DNA of 64,000 nucleotides from Acidobacteriota bacterium (GCA_018268915.1 JAFDVQ010000012.1:1-64000); one strand, 5' to 3'; counted from the stretch's first letter, positions 15,080-24,264 are shown. Notes: a model not told the origin generated them from the sequence alone. Numbers and translations: made by a program.

Positions 15080-15634
15080 TTACCAGGCGGTTTTGGCGAA
15101 GGGCCACGTGGTGCGGGCGTGCGCGAGGCTGACGGCCCACCAGTGAAGGCGGCTGAGCATGTTGTCCATGGAGCGCTCGAAGCGGTCAGGGTTGCGCAGC
15201 GCGCCGGTAGAGTCGAACTGCTCCCAGGCGCCGGCGAAGGAGACGCTGTCGCGCACGGTGACGGCGTGAAGTTCCGCGAAGACGAGACGGAGCTGTTCGA
15301 CAGCGCGCAGACCTCCGGAGATTCCGCCATACGAGATAAAGGCGACGGGCTTGGCGTGCCACTCGGGGCCGTGCGAGTCGATGAGTTCCTTTAGCGGGGC
15401 GGGGTAGCCGTGGTTGTACTCGGGAGTGACTACGATGAAGGCGTCGCAGGCGGCGAGGCGCTGTGCGAGGGTCTGTCCCGTTTCGGTGTCTTGGGGCCTG
15501 GCTGGATCAATGTGTTCGACGGCGAAGCCTGCGTGGGCGGCGATTCGGGTTGCGGCCCACTGGGCAACGGTGTCGCAGAAGCGGCCGGCGCGGGTTGATC
15601 CGTAGACGAGGCCGACCTTGATGGGGAGTTCCAT
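15080..15634 (-). CDS. NADPH-dependent FMN reductase, SoxR target
   Basis: A 184-residue flavodoxin-fold reductase. The phosphate-binding loop VYGSTRAGR (near residues 9-17) and the flavin-binding PEYNHGYPAPLK motif (near 70-81) identify the NADPH-dependent FMN reductase family (azoreductase or chromate reductase-like). It would reduce quinones, azo compounds or flavins in the cytoplasm. It is divergent from soxR, and its promoter carries the SoxR box (15685-15702) between -35 TTGACC and -10 TACCCT, with a 19-base spacer typical of MerR-type promoters. It is therefore probably induced by redox-cycling compounds. Confidence 0.85.
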   Translation of the reverse strand: MELPIKVGLVYGSTRAGRFCDTVAQWAATRIAAHAGFAVEHIDPARPQDTETGQTLAQRLAACDAFIVVTPEYNHGYPAPLKELIDSHGPEWHAKPVAFISYGGISGGLRAVEQLRLVFAELHAVTVRDSVSFAGAWEQFDSTGALRNPDRFERSMDNMLSRLHWWAVSLAHARTTWPFAKTAW

Positions 15635-15675
15635 GAGCTTGATCTTTCTCCTTAGGTGAATCTGTCACTGGATTC

Positions 15676-15706
15676 AGGGTAGAACCTCAAGTAAACTTGA
15701 GGTCAA
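15676..15706 (-). promoter_or_regulatory. SoxR box within a 19-base-spacer promoter
   Basis: CCTCAAGTAAACTTGAGG (15685-15702) is a palindrome that matches the E. coli soxS operator apart from one central base. On the minus strand it lies between TTGACC (-35, 15706-15701) and TACCCT (-10, 15681-15676). The 19-base spacer is the over-long spacing that SoxR and other MerR proteins correct by twisting DNA. The arrangement points to activation of the reductase gene. Confidence 0.85.
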
Positions 15707-15720
15707 GAGGCAGAGCTGCA

Positions 15721-16224
15721 ATGGCTACGAAGGTGAATTCGGAGATCGAGAAGAAGCTGGCGGAATTTCGCCGGCCGCTAACGGTAGGGGAAGTGGCGGA
15801 GCGGGCAGGAGTGGCGGTTTCGACGCTGCATTTTTATGAAGCCGAGGGGCTGATCACGAGCTGGAGAAATAGCGGCAATCAGCGGCGATATGCGCGCGAG
15901 GTGCTGCGCCGGGTGTCGGTGATCAAAGTGGCGCAGCGCACGGGTATCCCGCTGAAGGAGATTCAGGAGGCGTTGGCGACCCTGCCGGAAAAGCGGACAC
16001 CGACGACGGAGGATTGGAAGAAACTGTCGGCCCGATGGCGAGGACAATTGAACGAGAGGATTGAGCGGTTGACGCGATTGCGCGATCAGCTGGATGGGTG
16101 TATCGGGTGCGGATGTTTGTCTGTGGACTCTTGCCCACTGCGGAATCCGGGGGATCGGCTGGGGCAAGAAGGAGCAGGGGCGAGGTTGCTGGAGATACCG
16201 GGATCAGTGGTCAGGGGTCAGTGA
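15721..16224 (+). CDS. soxR: Redox-sensitive transcriptional activator SoxR
   Basis: A 167-residue MerR-family regulator. The N-terminal winged helix has LTVGEVAERAGVAVSTLHFYE and the C-terminal part has the SoxR [2Fe-2S] ligands C127, C130, C132 and C138 in CIGCGCLSVDSC. Oxidation of the cluster activates target promoters. The C-terminal tail is about 20 residues longer than in E. coli SoxR. ATG at 15721 is chosen over an in-frame ATG at 15697, which lies on the edge of the operator. The only visible SoxR box controls the divergent reductase; no soxS is present, as in most bacteria outside the enterics. Confidence 0.92.
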   Translation: MATKVNSEIEKKLAEFRRPLTVGEVAERAGVAVSTLHFYEAEGLITSWRNSGNQRRYAREVLRRVSVIKVAQRTGIPLKEIQEALATLPEKRTPTTEDWKKLSARWRGQLNERIERLTRLRDQLDGCIGCGCLSVDSCPLRNPGDRLGQEGAGARLLEIPGSVVRGQ

Positions 16225-16250
16225 TCTGGGTTCCCCGAACATTGTTGAGC

Positions 16251-16288
16251 CCCACTCATCGCACGATGGGGTTGTGCGATGTATGGGG
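16251..16288. repeat. Intergenic palindrome of the CTCATCGCAC type
   Basis: CCCACTCATCGCAC (16251-16264) and GTGCGATGTATGGG (16274-16287), followed by GCAGAG. It lies between the convergent soxR and tolB genes. Confidence 0.8.
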
Positions 16289-16317
16289 CAGAGATCGATG
16301 TCAAGCAGATACGGTGT

Positions 16318-17661
16318 TTACTTCCAGCTCCAATTGGGCATGAAGTTCTGCCCGGAGGTGGTGAGCTGTTTCTGCTGCGTGCCATCAGTAAGCATCGACC
16401 AGATTTGAGCTTTGCCGCCCACGGTGCGTTCGAAGACGATGTGGCGGTTATCGGGAGACCACGACGGGAAGTCGTTGCTTCCGGATTCGTGCGTGAGTTG
16501 CAACCATCGGCGCGTGGAAATGTCCATCACGTAGATATCCTGACCGCCGGGGTCGCCGGGGCCGTATTTGCGGTTCCAGGCGAAGGTCAGGAACTGACCA
16601 TTGGGTGCCCAAGTAGGAGAGACGGCATAGCCGCCATCGGTTAGGCGTGTGACGCCGGCGCCGTCCTGATCCATTGTGTAGATCTGGGGCAGTCCGGTGC
16701 GGCCGCTAACCCAGGCGAGTTGCGCGTTGGTGCGCGGGTTCCAAGTGGGAGCGACATCAGGTCCGCGGAATGCCGTGATCTTGTGTGCGCCGCCGCCGCT
16801 GGCATCGGAGATCCAGATTTCGGGGTCGCCGGAACGGGATGACGAGAAGGCGATCTTGGTGCCGTCGGCGGACCATGCCGGGCTGGTGTTACTGCCGCCT
16901 ACTGTTCCGGCTGGAAACGAGACAAGACGGTTCAGCTCGAGAGAGTACATGCGGATGGACCAGCCGAGTTTGCCGAGTGTGGCAAAGGCGACGCGGGAAT
17001 TGTCCGGCGAGATGCGCGGAGATAGAGAGATGCTGCCGAGATGCGTAACCGCATGTTGATTCTGACCGTCGTAGTCCATCTCCCAGACTTCTTTGGAGCC
17101 GGTCCGGTTGCTGATAAAGAAGATCTTGGTTTCGGCGATGCCGTTGATGCCGCCTCCGAGGCGAAGGATGATTTCGTCGGCGAAGCGATGAGCGACGGTG
17201 CGCGCCATGTCTTCGGTTGCGGTTTCGTTGTACTGCTTGCCGAGCACTTGAGGATTGGCGGAGTTGCGGGCATCGTCGAGGAAACCGAAGACGGTGAGTC
17301 GGCCATTGGCGGCGGAGAGCGCGCCAAATGCGACCATAGAAGCGTTCGCAGGATTAGCTGACCACTGCGAGAGATTGATCTCCTGTTGAGCGCCGGGCGT
17401 GCCCTGGGGATTGAAGCTTTTCGAGACCATATCGAAGACGCCGGCGTTCTGCAGATCGCCAAAGAGAGTGGAATCGAAGGTGGCCTTCAGCGCAGGTGTC
17501 TGCGGGTCGGCGCCCACCTGCTTGAAATCTGCGGCAGCGAGGCGGATGCGGGCATTGCCGAGGCCCGAGCCAGTCGCGACCCAATCCTGTGCGAAAGAGG
17601 GAATAGAGGCGAGCGCGGCAAGAGCCAGAAGAGGAAGACCAAAACGCGAGGTAAGTTTCAT
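16318..17661 (-). CDS. tolB: Tol-Pal system beta-propeller protein TolB
   Basis: A 447-residue periplasmic protein with a signal peptide (residues 1-24). The N-terminal alpha/beta domain (about 30-180) contains the family pattern LFGDLQNAGVFDMV. The rest is a six-bladed propeller made of WD40-like PD40 repeats (SPRISPDNSRVAF, SPAWSADGTKIAFSSSRSGDPEIW, FPSWSPDNRHIVF). TolB links the inner-membrane TolQRA complex to Pal and helps constrict the outer membrane in division. It is the last gene of tolQ-tolR-tolA/tonB-tolB. No Pal lipoprotein gene follows in this window. Confidence 0.9.
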   Translation of the reverse strand: MKLTSRFGLPLLALAALASIPSFAQDWVATGSGLGNARIRLAAADFKQVGADPQTPALKATFDSTLFGDLQNAGVFDMVSKSFNPQGTPGAQQEINLSQWSANPANASMVAFGALSAANGRLTVFGFLDDARNSANPQVLGKQYNETATEDMARTVAHRFADEIILRLGGGINGIAETKIFFISNRTGSKEVWEMDYDGQNQHAVTHLGSISLSPRISPDNSRVAFATLGKLGWSIRMYSLELNRLVSFPAGTVGGSNTSPAWSADGTKIAFSSSRSGDPEIWISDASGGGAHKITAFRGPDVAPTWNPRTNAQLAWVSGRTGLPQIYTMDQDGAGVTRLTDGGYAVSPTWAPNGQFLTFAWNRKYGPGDPGGQDIYVMDISTRRWLQLTHESGSNDFPSWSPDNRHIVFERTVGGKAQIWSMLTDGTQQKQLTTSGQNFMPNWSWK

Positions 17662-17756
17662 GAGAACGCTAAACCCTTCCTGAAATGAGTGGTGAAATGG
17701 GGAACTCTGCGTGTCTCTTATCGGAGTTCATTTTAATTTGGATGGTGTGCGAGGTC

Positions 17757-18545
17757 CTAGTATTCACAGTAGTAGGAAACGTTTAGGTTACTTCCGCGAT
17801 ATTGCGGAGGCAGAGAGCCGAAGTTATCAGCGCGTTGCGCGGCACGAACGCAGGTGGTATCCCAAGTTGGGCTGCCGCTGGAACGGTCGAGCCGCACCTG
17901 GGTTACGGAGCCATCGCGGGCGATGTTGAAAGAGATGTAGGCGCGAGCGCCTTTGGGCGTGTGAGGATCGGCGAGAGAACGGTAGCCGTTCTGTTCCATT
18001 TTGGTGTTGATGTTATTGACGTACCAGCCGAAGAGGCTGCCGAAGTTGGCATCGGATACGGTCGCGGGATTGGTTGCAGCACCCTGGGCAGTGGCGCGGG
18101 GAAGCTGGCTGCCGGCCTGCTCGCCATATTGAGCGGTGTTCTTTGGGACGTCGGGCTCGTGCTTCGGAGTCTGCTTGACTTCCTGCTGTTGAGGCTTTTT
18201 CACCTTGCCCTGAATGGGGATCGCAGTTTCGTCCTCGGCTTGCTTGGCTTTGGGCTCAGGCGGTGCGGGGGCTTCGCTTGGCTTCTCAGTGGCCAGGACA
18301 TTCTGGTTAGGCGGATGGTCTGTGGGCAGGGGGATGGAACTGGTGATGTTGACCTGGATGGCTCCGCCGGGGCCTGCGCCACCCCACATGTTGTGGCGGA
18401 AGAAGCCGCCGATGACGCCGTAGAGAACGATGGTGACGACGATGCCGCAATGAAGCAGCACGGCTCCTGCAGCAGGCTTTGCAAAGGGCTCGGGGGCCAG
18501 CTCCTGCTGAAGGTGATCACCGGCTTGAAAGAAGGGGCTGCTCAT
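17757..18545 (-). CDS. TonB/TolA-type energy transducer
   Basis: A 262-residue protein with one membrane helix (about residues 27-48), a Pro/Lys/Glu-rich linker (about 75-150) and a C-terminal TonB/TolA-like domain (about 165-262) with the pattern ARAYISFNIARDGSVTQVRL. The final part carries two Cys (TTCVRAAQ and the ending SYYCEY) that may form a disulfide. Its place between tolR and tolB makes a TolA role likely: it would carry proton-motive energy from TolQR to TolB/Pal. The sequence alone would also allow a TonB role. Confidence 0.8.
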   Translation of the reverse strand: MSSPFFQAGDHLQQELAPEPFAKPAAGAVLLHCGIVVTIVLYGVIGGFFRHNMWGGAGPGGAIQVNITSSIPLPTDHPPNQNVLATEKPSEAPAPPEPKAKQAEDETAIPIQGKVKKPQQQEVKQTPKHEPDVPKNTAQYGEQAGSQLPRATAQGAATNPATVSDANFGSLFGWYVNNINTKMEQNGYRSLADPHTPKGARAYISFNIARDGSVTQVRLDRSSGSPTWDTTCVRAAQRADNFGSLPPQYRGSNLNVSYYCEY

Positions 18546-18648
18546 GGGTTGTTGCAGGGGCTAATGCCCGATTCTCTATGGAAGACTCTTTCGGCAGGAT
18601 TAAAGTCGTGCCCTGATACTTTTCGTGTGTGCACCAAAGTCTTCATCG

Positions 18649-19071
18649 TCATTTTGCTTTGCCTTCTACGGGTCGCGTGACGATGGAGATGTTGGTGATG
18701 CCGGCTTGCTTCACTGCGTCCATCACGCTGGCGAATGCGCCGAAGGGCACCCGCTCGTCGGCGCGAAGGTAAATGACCTTCTTGGTGTCAGGGCCGCTGG
18801 CATCGTGGAGGCGCTGGCCGAGTTCATGCACGTTAATAGGATTGTCTCCGAGAAAAACCTTCTGATCGCGGTCAATGGTCACAACCAGGCGCTGCTCGGT
18901 GATTTCCTTGACTGTGCGAGTTTTGGGAATGTTGACTTCAATGCCGGACTGAAGGACGGGCGCGGTGATCATGAAGATCACGAGCAACACCAGCACGACG
19001 TCGACAAGCGGAGTGATGTTGATATCCGCGAGGGAGGATTGGGTCCGGCCGTTGTTAGTTGTGAAAGCCAC
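18649..19071 (-). CDS. tolR: TolR/ExbD-family protein
   Basis: About 140 residues. One N-terminal membrane helix contains the essential Asp in INITPLVDVVLVLLVIFMI, and the C-terminal part is the periplasmic domain (VVTIDRDQKVFL, VIYLRADERVPFG). It forms the proton channel with TolQ. I place the start at GTG 19071, preceded by AGAGG and overlapping the tolQ end by 17 bases; an upstream ATG at 19110 would add 13 residues and lengthen the overlap to 56 bases. Confidence 0.85.
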   Translation of the reverse strand: MAFTTNNGRTQSSLADINITPLVDVVLVLLVIFMITAPVLQSGIEVNIPKTRTVKEITEQRLVVTIDRDQKVFLGDNPINVHELGQRLHDASGPDTKKVIYLRADERVPFGAFASVMDAVKQAGITNISIVTRPVEGKAK

Positions 19072-19816
19072 GTCCAACCTCTTGCGGCTCGTCGCGCGGC
19101 GCGGAACCACGCGCCGGAATTTCCTCGAGCGAGTTCAGCAACTCACGGCAGAAGTCGTCCGTTGCCGATGCGAATACCTTGATGCGTGCGGCGAACTGGT
19201 TGTAAGCAATAACGGCGGGAACGGCGACGAATAGTCCCGCGGCGGTGGTGATGAGGGCTTCGGAGATGCCGGGAGCAACGGCGCGGAGTGTTGCAGCACC
19301 GGCTGTTCCGAGTCCGTGGAATGCGTCGACAACGCCCATGACTGTGCCGAATAGGCCAATGAAGGGGCTAGTGGCCGCGATGGTGGCAAGCCAGGTGAGG
19401 CGGCGTTCAAGAGCAGTGACGGCTTCGCTCGCCGCAGTCTGCGCGGAGCGCTCCAGCGGCGCAAGGTTTCGCGGCGGGCCGGAGCCTCCAGTCTGGCGCT
19501 TATAGGTCTCGTAGACATCGACGTAAACCTGGGCGAGCGGGCTGGACTTGTAGTTGTCGGCGAATGCGGCGACTTCCTGAAGTCGCGTCGCGCGGCGAAA
19601 GGCGTTGATGAAGTTGCGGCTTTCGCGTGTGGCCTTGCCGAAGGTGCCCATCTTGCCAAGGATGATGGTCCAGGAATAAAGACTGGCGATGAGCAGCAGG
19701 AGGAGGACGCCTAGGGCGATCCCGCCGATGTTGCTGAGCATCTCCATCAGTGCACCGATGCCCGAGGAGACAGGGCTGGCGGGAGTGCCGGAATCCGCCT
19801 GGAACGCGAGGAGCAA
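19055..19816 (-). CDS. tolQ: TolQ/ExbB-family proton channel protein
   Basis: A 253-residue inner-membrane protein with three membrane helices (about 30-55, 142-165 and 185-208) and the family signature ERRLTWLATIAATSPFIGLFGTVMGV. It is the first gene of the tolQ-tolR-tolA/tonB-tolB operon, and its start faces recN across about 157 bases. It would form the TolQ5-TolR2-like motor. The N-terminal stretch before helix 1 is Ser/Pro-rich. Confidence 0.88.
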   Translation of the reverse strand: MLLAFQADSGTPASPVSSGIGALMEMLSNIGGIALGVLLLLLIASLYSWTIILGKMGTFGKATRESRNFINAFRRATRLQEVAAFADNYKSSPLAQVYVDVYETYKRQTGGSGPPRNLAPLERSAQTAASEAVTALERRLTWLATIAATSPFIGLFGTVMGVVDAFHGLGTAGAATLRAVAPGISEALITTAAGLFVAVPAVIAYNQFAARIKVFASATDDFCRELLNSLEEIPARGSAPRDEPQEVGRGFHN

Positions 19817-19973
19817 TGTGGCTGTAAAAATCGGTTTTTACCTCAGTATCCACGGTATCAGACGTATGAATGCGCTCCAAGTTATCGTTCTGGTGCACTC
19901 GAAGCTGCGCATTCTGAGAGGGTTAGCCTGAGCCTGCGTGGTTCATGCTATGCTGCGCTCGGATTGACCTTTC

Positions 19974-21656
19974 ATGCTCGTTGAACTCCGCGCCGAAAAC
20001 TACGCTGTCATCGACCACGCCATTGCGGTGTTTGGACCGGGGCTGAACCTTCTCACAGGTGAGACAGGGGCGGGCAAGTCAATTCTTGTGGATGCCCTGG
20101 CGCTGCTGATGGGAGGGAAGGCCTCAGCCGAGATCGTGCGACACGGCGCGGAGAAAGCCGTGGTTGCGTGCGTATTCGAGGCGACTCCAGCTGCCGAAGC
20201 GGTTCTGGAGGAGAACGGAATTGACGCCGAGAGGAATGAAATCATTTTGAGGCGCGAGATCCTTTCCGGCGGCAAGGGTCGCGTTTTTGTAAACAACCAG
20301 CAGGCGACAGTGGCAGTGCTGCGGCAGCTTGCGCCGGAGTTGGCGCTGGTCCATGCGCAGTCAGAAACGCTGGCAAGTTTCGATCAGACGCAGCAACGGA
20401 TTCTGCTGGACCGTTTTGGAGCAATCTCTACGGATGAGATTGCATCAGCGCATGAGCGATGGCGCACGGCCCAGGCGAAGATGAACGATCTGTTGACGAA
20501 CGAGCAGGAACGGCTGCGCATGGTGGACCTGTGGAGCTTTCAGGCGAAGGAGATTTCTGCGGCGAGTCTCCTCGCAGGTGAAGACGAAAAGCTCGAGACG
20601 GAAAAGCGCGTACTTGCGAACGCCGAGAAGCTGTATGCGTCAGCCATGGGCGCGTTCGATCAGCTCTATGAAGGCGGAGCTTCGGCAGAGGCAGCGCTGC
20701 GGGCGGCGGGAAAGAATCTGGATGAGCTGGCGCGCTACGACGAGAAGTTCAACGACGCGGCGCAGCAGATTGCGTCGGCGAGGGCGATTGTCGGCGATGT
20801 GAGTTCGACACTGCGAGATTACGCAGAGCGCATCGATGCCTCGCCGGAACGGCTGGCGGAGATCGAGGATCGGCTGGCACTTCTGGACCGGCTGAAGAGG
20901 AAGTACGGAAAGACCGTCAATGAAGTGATCGCGCTGGGTGAAGAGGTGCGGCAGAAACTGGCTGAAGTGGAAGATCGCGACGAGACGCTGAAGACGTTGC
21001 GAACCGCTTTGGCAAAAGCCGCCGATGCTTACAAGCAGGCAGCCAGTTCCATATCAAATCAACGAAAGGCCGCGGCTTCAAAACTGGCAAAGCTCGCTGA
21101 GACGCAGATCAATTCGCTGGCGATGAAGGTGCGTTTTGAAATTTCCGTGGCAAGCGATGAGCAGGAATCAGCCTGGACCGCGGACGGCTGGGATTTAGTC
21201 GAATACCGAATCGCGACGAATGCGGGAGAGCCTCTGAAGCCGCTGCATGAAATCGCCTCGGGCGGCGAGATGTCGCGTGTGATGCTGGCACTGAAGGTTG
21301 CAGTGGAAGAGGCCTCGGCAAAGACGCGCAAGAAGCTGCCCACGCCGCGAACTCTGGTGTTTGACGAAATTGATATCGGTATTGGCGGGCGTGCTGCCGA
21401 TGCTGTTGGGCAGAAACTCAAAGCTCTCGGCCGCGCGCAGCAGGTCCTGTGCGTGACTCACCTGCCTCAGATTGCGGCCTTTGCCGATCAGCATTTCGTT
21501 GTTGAGAAGAAGGAAGACCACGGGCGGACAAAGATGAACATTCGTCTCCTGGATGATCGGGCCCGTACCCACGAAGTGGCCCGAATGTTGTCAGGCGCGA
21601 AGGTGACGGATACGAGTCTGCAGCACGCGGCACAGATGATTGCTACGAGCCGTTAA
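19974..21656 (+). CDS. recN: DNA repair protein RecN
   Basis: A 560-residue SMC-like ATPase of the usual RecN length. Walker A is GETGAGKS (near residue 30), followed by the long coiled coil (about 160-370), the ABC signature ASGGEMSRVMLA (near 425) and Walker B LVFDEIDIGIGG (near 461). RecN acts early in double-strand break repair. There is no Shine-Dalgarno directly before the ATG. It is divergent from tolQ and ends in a bidirectional terminator. Confidence 0.95.
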   Translation: MLVELRAENYAVIDHAIAVFGPGLNLLTGETGAGKSILVDALALLMGGKASAEIVRHGAEKAVVACVFEATPAAEAVLEENGIDAERNEIILRREILSGGKGRVFVNNQQATVAVLRQLAPELALVHAQSETLASFDQTQQRILLDRFGAISTDEIASAHERWRTAQAKMNDLLTNEQERLRMVDLWSFQAKEISAASLLAGEDEKLETEKRVLANAEKLYASAMGAFDQLYEGGASAEAALRAAGKNLDELARYDEKFNDAAQQIASARAIVGDVSSTLRDYAERIDASPERLAEIEDRLALLDRLKRKYGKTVNEVIALGEEVRQKLAEVEDRDETLKTLRTALAKAADAYKQAASSISNQRKAAASKLAKLAETQINSLAMKVRFEISVASDEQESAWTADGWDLVEYRIATNAGEPLKPLHEIASGGEMSRVMLALKVAVEEASAKTRKKLPTPRTLVFDEIDIGIGGRAADAVGQKLKALGRAQQVLCVTHLPQIAAFADQHFVVEKKEDHGRTKMNIRLLDDRARTHEVARMLSGAKVTDTSLQHAAQMIATSR

Positions 21657-21678
21657 TCGAGACTCGAGTTTGTTGCAG

Positions 21679-21709
21679 AGAAAAGCCCCGCGAGATACGG
21701 GGCTTTTCT
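21679..21709. terminator. Bidirectional rho-independent terminator
   Basis: AGAAAAGCCCCG and CGGGGCTTTTCT form a 12-bp stem around a 7-base loop (CGAGATA). The A-run and T-run flank it symmetrically, so it can serve both recN and the convergent gene at 21731. Confidence 0.9.
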
Positions 21710-21730
21710 GTTGTTCTGAAGTCGCATCAA

Positions 21731-22246
21731 TTAGCCGCGGCCGTGTCCATGGCCGTGGTCATGATCGCCGTGATCGTGCCCATGGCCGTTTCCGTGGTCT
21801 TCGTGGCCGTGCCCTTTGCCGTGATCATCGTGATCTTTGTGCTGGCCGTAGTGATGGCCATTGTCGTGGCGAACTTCGTCGCGGTATTCGCGAGCATGGA
21901 AGTTTCTCTCCCATCCGCGATGGCGTCCCCAGTCGGCGTGTTCACCACGCACGGGGTACGGTCCGTGATAGCCGAAACGGGGATCATAGTTGCGATCGAT
22001 GTAGCCGCGAAATCCGACAGGGCCATGGAACCAGGGGCCAGCTCCGACAAAGATTCCGCCAGTGAACCATGTTGGCCCGTAGTAGCCAAACGGTGCGCAT
22101 CCATAGGGAGCGTAGTTGTAGTAGCCGTAGGGGCAGACCGGCTCTACTCCGATATTGACTGCGATCTGCACCTCAGCCTTTGAGACGGTGGCAGAGAAGC
22201 AGAGAAGCGCGAAAAAAGGAAGTGCGAGAAGCCGCAAGGATTTCAC
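21731..22246 (-). CDS. Exported His/Gly/Asp-rich protein
   Basis: A 171-residue protein with a signal peptide (residues 1-24, ending VSKA). The middle is rich in Tyr, Gly, Pro and Trp (YNYAPYGCAPFGYYGP, then a WFTGGIFVGAGPWF patch), as in small exported proteins carrying YXWXG-like repeats. The last 45 residues are dominated by His, Asp, Gly and Lys, with repeated GHGHDHGDHDHGHG strings, and would bind divalent metals such as nickel, zinc or copper. Its function is unknown. It is monocistronic, with its own terminator shared with recN. Confidence 0.7.
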   Translation of the reverse strand: MKSLRLLALPFFALLCFSATVSKAEVQIAVNIGVEPVCPYGYYNYAPYGCAPFGYYGPTWFTGGIFVGAGPWFHGPVGFRGYIDRNYDPRFGYHGPYPVRGEHADWGRHRGWERNFHAREYRDEVRHDNGHHYGQHKDHDDHGKGHGHEDHGNGHGHDHGDHDHGHGHGRG

Positions 22247-22525
22247 TTGTCTCTCCTGGGAAGGTCCTGAGGAGAGTCTAGCGGCCTATGAAGAGGGAAC
22301 AAGATTGGAGTGAAGTTTTGGCCTCTCGAAAGTCACTTGCCGAGCCGCGGCAGCGATGCAGACCAAGTGCACAAGGTTGGTAGTCAAAATGCCAGCATCT
22401 GCTTATGAATCATCGACTTAAAGCTTCTTTGATTGGCAACTAATTGTTCTGGGAGGGCATCCACCTCTATCGGGTGCCTTGCATCGTGCGCGGTGCATCG
22501 CGATCTGAAGCTAAAGGAGTTTGCC

Positions 22526-24250
22526 GTGAGGCTTACATATAAGACCATTTATTCGGGATTGATCATTGCATTGGTTCGGGCCGTGTTATTCAACCCCGCT
22601 GCGGCTGCTCAGGAGCCGAATCCAACCTCGAAGCAGGAGGATCAGAATCAGGGCCAGGTGCAGATGCGAAACGGCATCGCCTACTACAAGGTGCAGGTCG
22701 TTGATCGGACTCTACCAGCCATCAACTATTTCCATCGTTCGGGCGATACCAAGATTGCGTTCGTGGGAACTCCGCTGCTCGAGAAAGCAAAAGGGGAGGC
22801 GAAGGTAAACGCGAGAAACGGGCGGACAACCATTGACGCGGAACTGGAAAACCTTCCTCCTGCCAATGGGTTTGGAGAGGAGTACCTAACATATGTTTTG
22901 TGGGCGATCACGCCTGAAGGCCGGCCAGTGAACTTGGGTGAGGTGCTGCCCGGTGGCAACGGCAAGAGCCACATCACAGTTTCAACCGCTCTGCAGAGCT
23001 TCGGCCTGATGATCACTGCGGAGCCGTATTTCGCTGTAACGATGCCATCCGATCTGGTAGTTGCTCAGAATGCCATAACCAACAGCACCAGCGGGGTCAT
23101 CCAACCGGTAAATGCGCATTACACACTTCTGCCTCGTGGTGCGTATGCGGAGACTGCGGGCCGGCATACGGTTTTGCATCCCATTACGCGCAAGGAGAGA
23201 ACTCCGCTGGAAGTTTACGAGGCAGAGAATGCCGTGATGATTGCTGATGCGGCCGGCGCCAACAAGTACGCGCCGGATTCGATGGCCGCTGCAAAGTCAG
23301 CTCTTATGAACGCTGAACAGCTGAACGAGCATAAGCACAACAGTAAAGAGACGATCACATACGCGCGCGAGGCCGTACAGGCTGCAGAAGACGCGCGCAT
23401 CATGACAATCCGCAAGATCAAGCAAGAGGATGAAGAGGCGCAGCGAGCGGCGCGCGTCCAGGCAGAACAGAATGCCGAGGAGGCTCGCCAGCGAGCAGAG
23501 CAATCACGCAAAGACGCGGAGCAGGCTCAGCTCGCGCAGCAGCAGGCTGCGCAGGCTCAGCAGGAAGCAGCACGGCGCGCAGAAGCTGAGGCGGCGCAGC
23601 GCGCGCAGGCTGAAGCAGCCACTGCCGCAGCTCAGGCTCAGGCTCAAAAGGCACAGCAGGCTCAGCAGGAAGCGGAACAGAGGGCGCAGCAACTTGCTCT
23701 GCAGGAGCAGCAGGCGCGTGAACGGCTCAAGCAGCAGCTGAGCGCGGTTCTGGAGACACGGGAGACTGCGCGCGGTTTGATTATGGAAATGCCTGATGTG
23801 CTGTTCGATTTCAACAAGTACACTTTGAAGCCAGCTGCCCGAGAGAAGCTGGCGAAGGTATCGGGCATTCTGCTGGCCCATCCCGATCTGAACGTGCAGG
23901 TAGAAGGACACACCGATAGCGTCGGTTCGGAAGAGTACAACCAGAAGCTGTCAGAAGAACGCGCAGGCAGCGTGAAGGAATATCTGGTGAGCCAGAGTGT
24001 GCGTGATGAAAACGTGACCGCAGAAGGCTTCGGTAAGAGCAATCCCATTGCGGATAACGCTACTTCTGCTGGCCGTGCGAAGAACCGGCGCGTGGATCTT
24101 GTAGTGTCCGGCGCGTCGATCGGAGTGCAGGAGCAGCAGCAGCCTGACGCTGGTGATTCGCAGAATGTCGCACCGCAAACGCCGCCTCCGCCTGCAGAGC
24201 GAGTCACTCCGGCTCGACCCGCGGTGCCAGATAGCGTGGTGCCGCAATAA
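22526..24250 (+). CDS. OmpA-family protein with Ala/Gln-rich coiled coil
   Basis: A 574-residue exported protein. The signal peptide is followed by a domain of about 200 residues of unknown type, a DUF4398-like helical segment (AKSALMNAEQLNEHKHN), a long Ala/Gln/Glu-rich coiled coil (about 310-425) and a C-terminal OmpA domain (DFNKYTLKPAAREKL, VEGHTDSVGSEEYN, GFGKSNPIADN) that binds peptidoglycan. The tail is Pro-rich. I use GTG at 22526 because AAAGGAG lies 7 bases before it; a TTG at 22433 would read through the untranslated leader. That leader holds a 7-bp hairpin (22456-22478). It is probably an envelope tether rather than the Pal partner of the tol operon. Confidence 0.8.
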   Translation: MRLTYKTIYSGLIIALVRAVLFNPAAAAQEPNPTSKQEDQNQGQVQMRNGIAYYKVQVVDRTLPAINYFHRSGDTKIAFVGTPLLEKAKGEAKVNARNGRTTIDAELENLPPANGFGEEYLTYVLWAITPEGRPVNLGEVLPGGNGKSHITVSTALQSFGLMITAEPYFAVTMPSDLVVAQNAITNSTSGVIQPVNAHYTLLPRGAYAETAGRHTVLHPITRKERTPLEVYEAENAVMIADAAGANKYAPDSMAAAKSALMNAEQLNEHKHNSKETITYAREAVQAAEDARIMTIRKIKQEDEEAQRAARVQAEQNAEEARQRAEQSRKDAEQAQLAQQQAAQAQQEAARRAEAEAAQRAQAEAATAAAQAQAQKAQQAQQEAEQRAQQLALQEQQARERLKQQLSAVLETRETARGLIMEMPDVLFDFNKYTLKPAAREKLAKVSGILLAHPDLNVQVEGHTDSVGSEEYNQKLSEERAGSVKEYLVSQSVRDENVTAEGFGKSNPIADNATSAGRAKNRRVDLVVSGASIGVQEQQQPDAGDSQNVAPQTPPPPAERVTPARPAVPDSVVPQ

Positions 24251-24264
24251 TCGAGCAACGAAGC

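Noticed and set aside
22433..22525. N-terminal extension of the OmpA-family protein
   Set aside because: It would translate the leader; AAAGGAG and the signal peptide support GTG at 22526.
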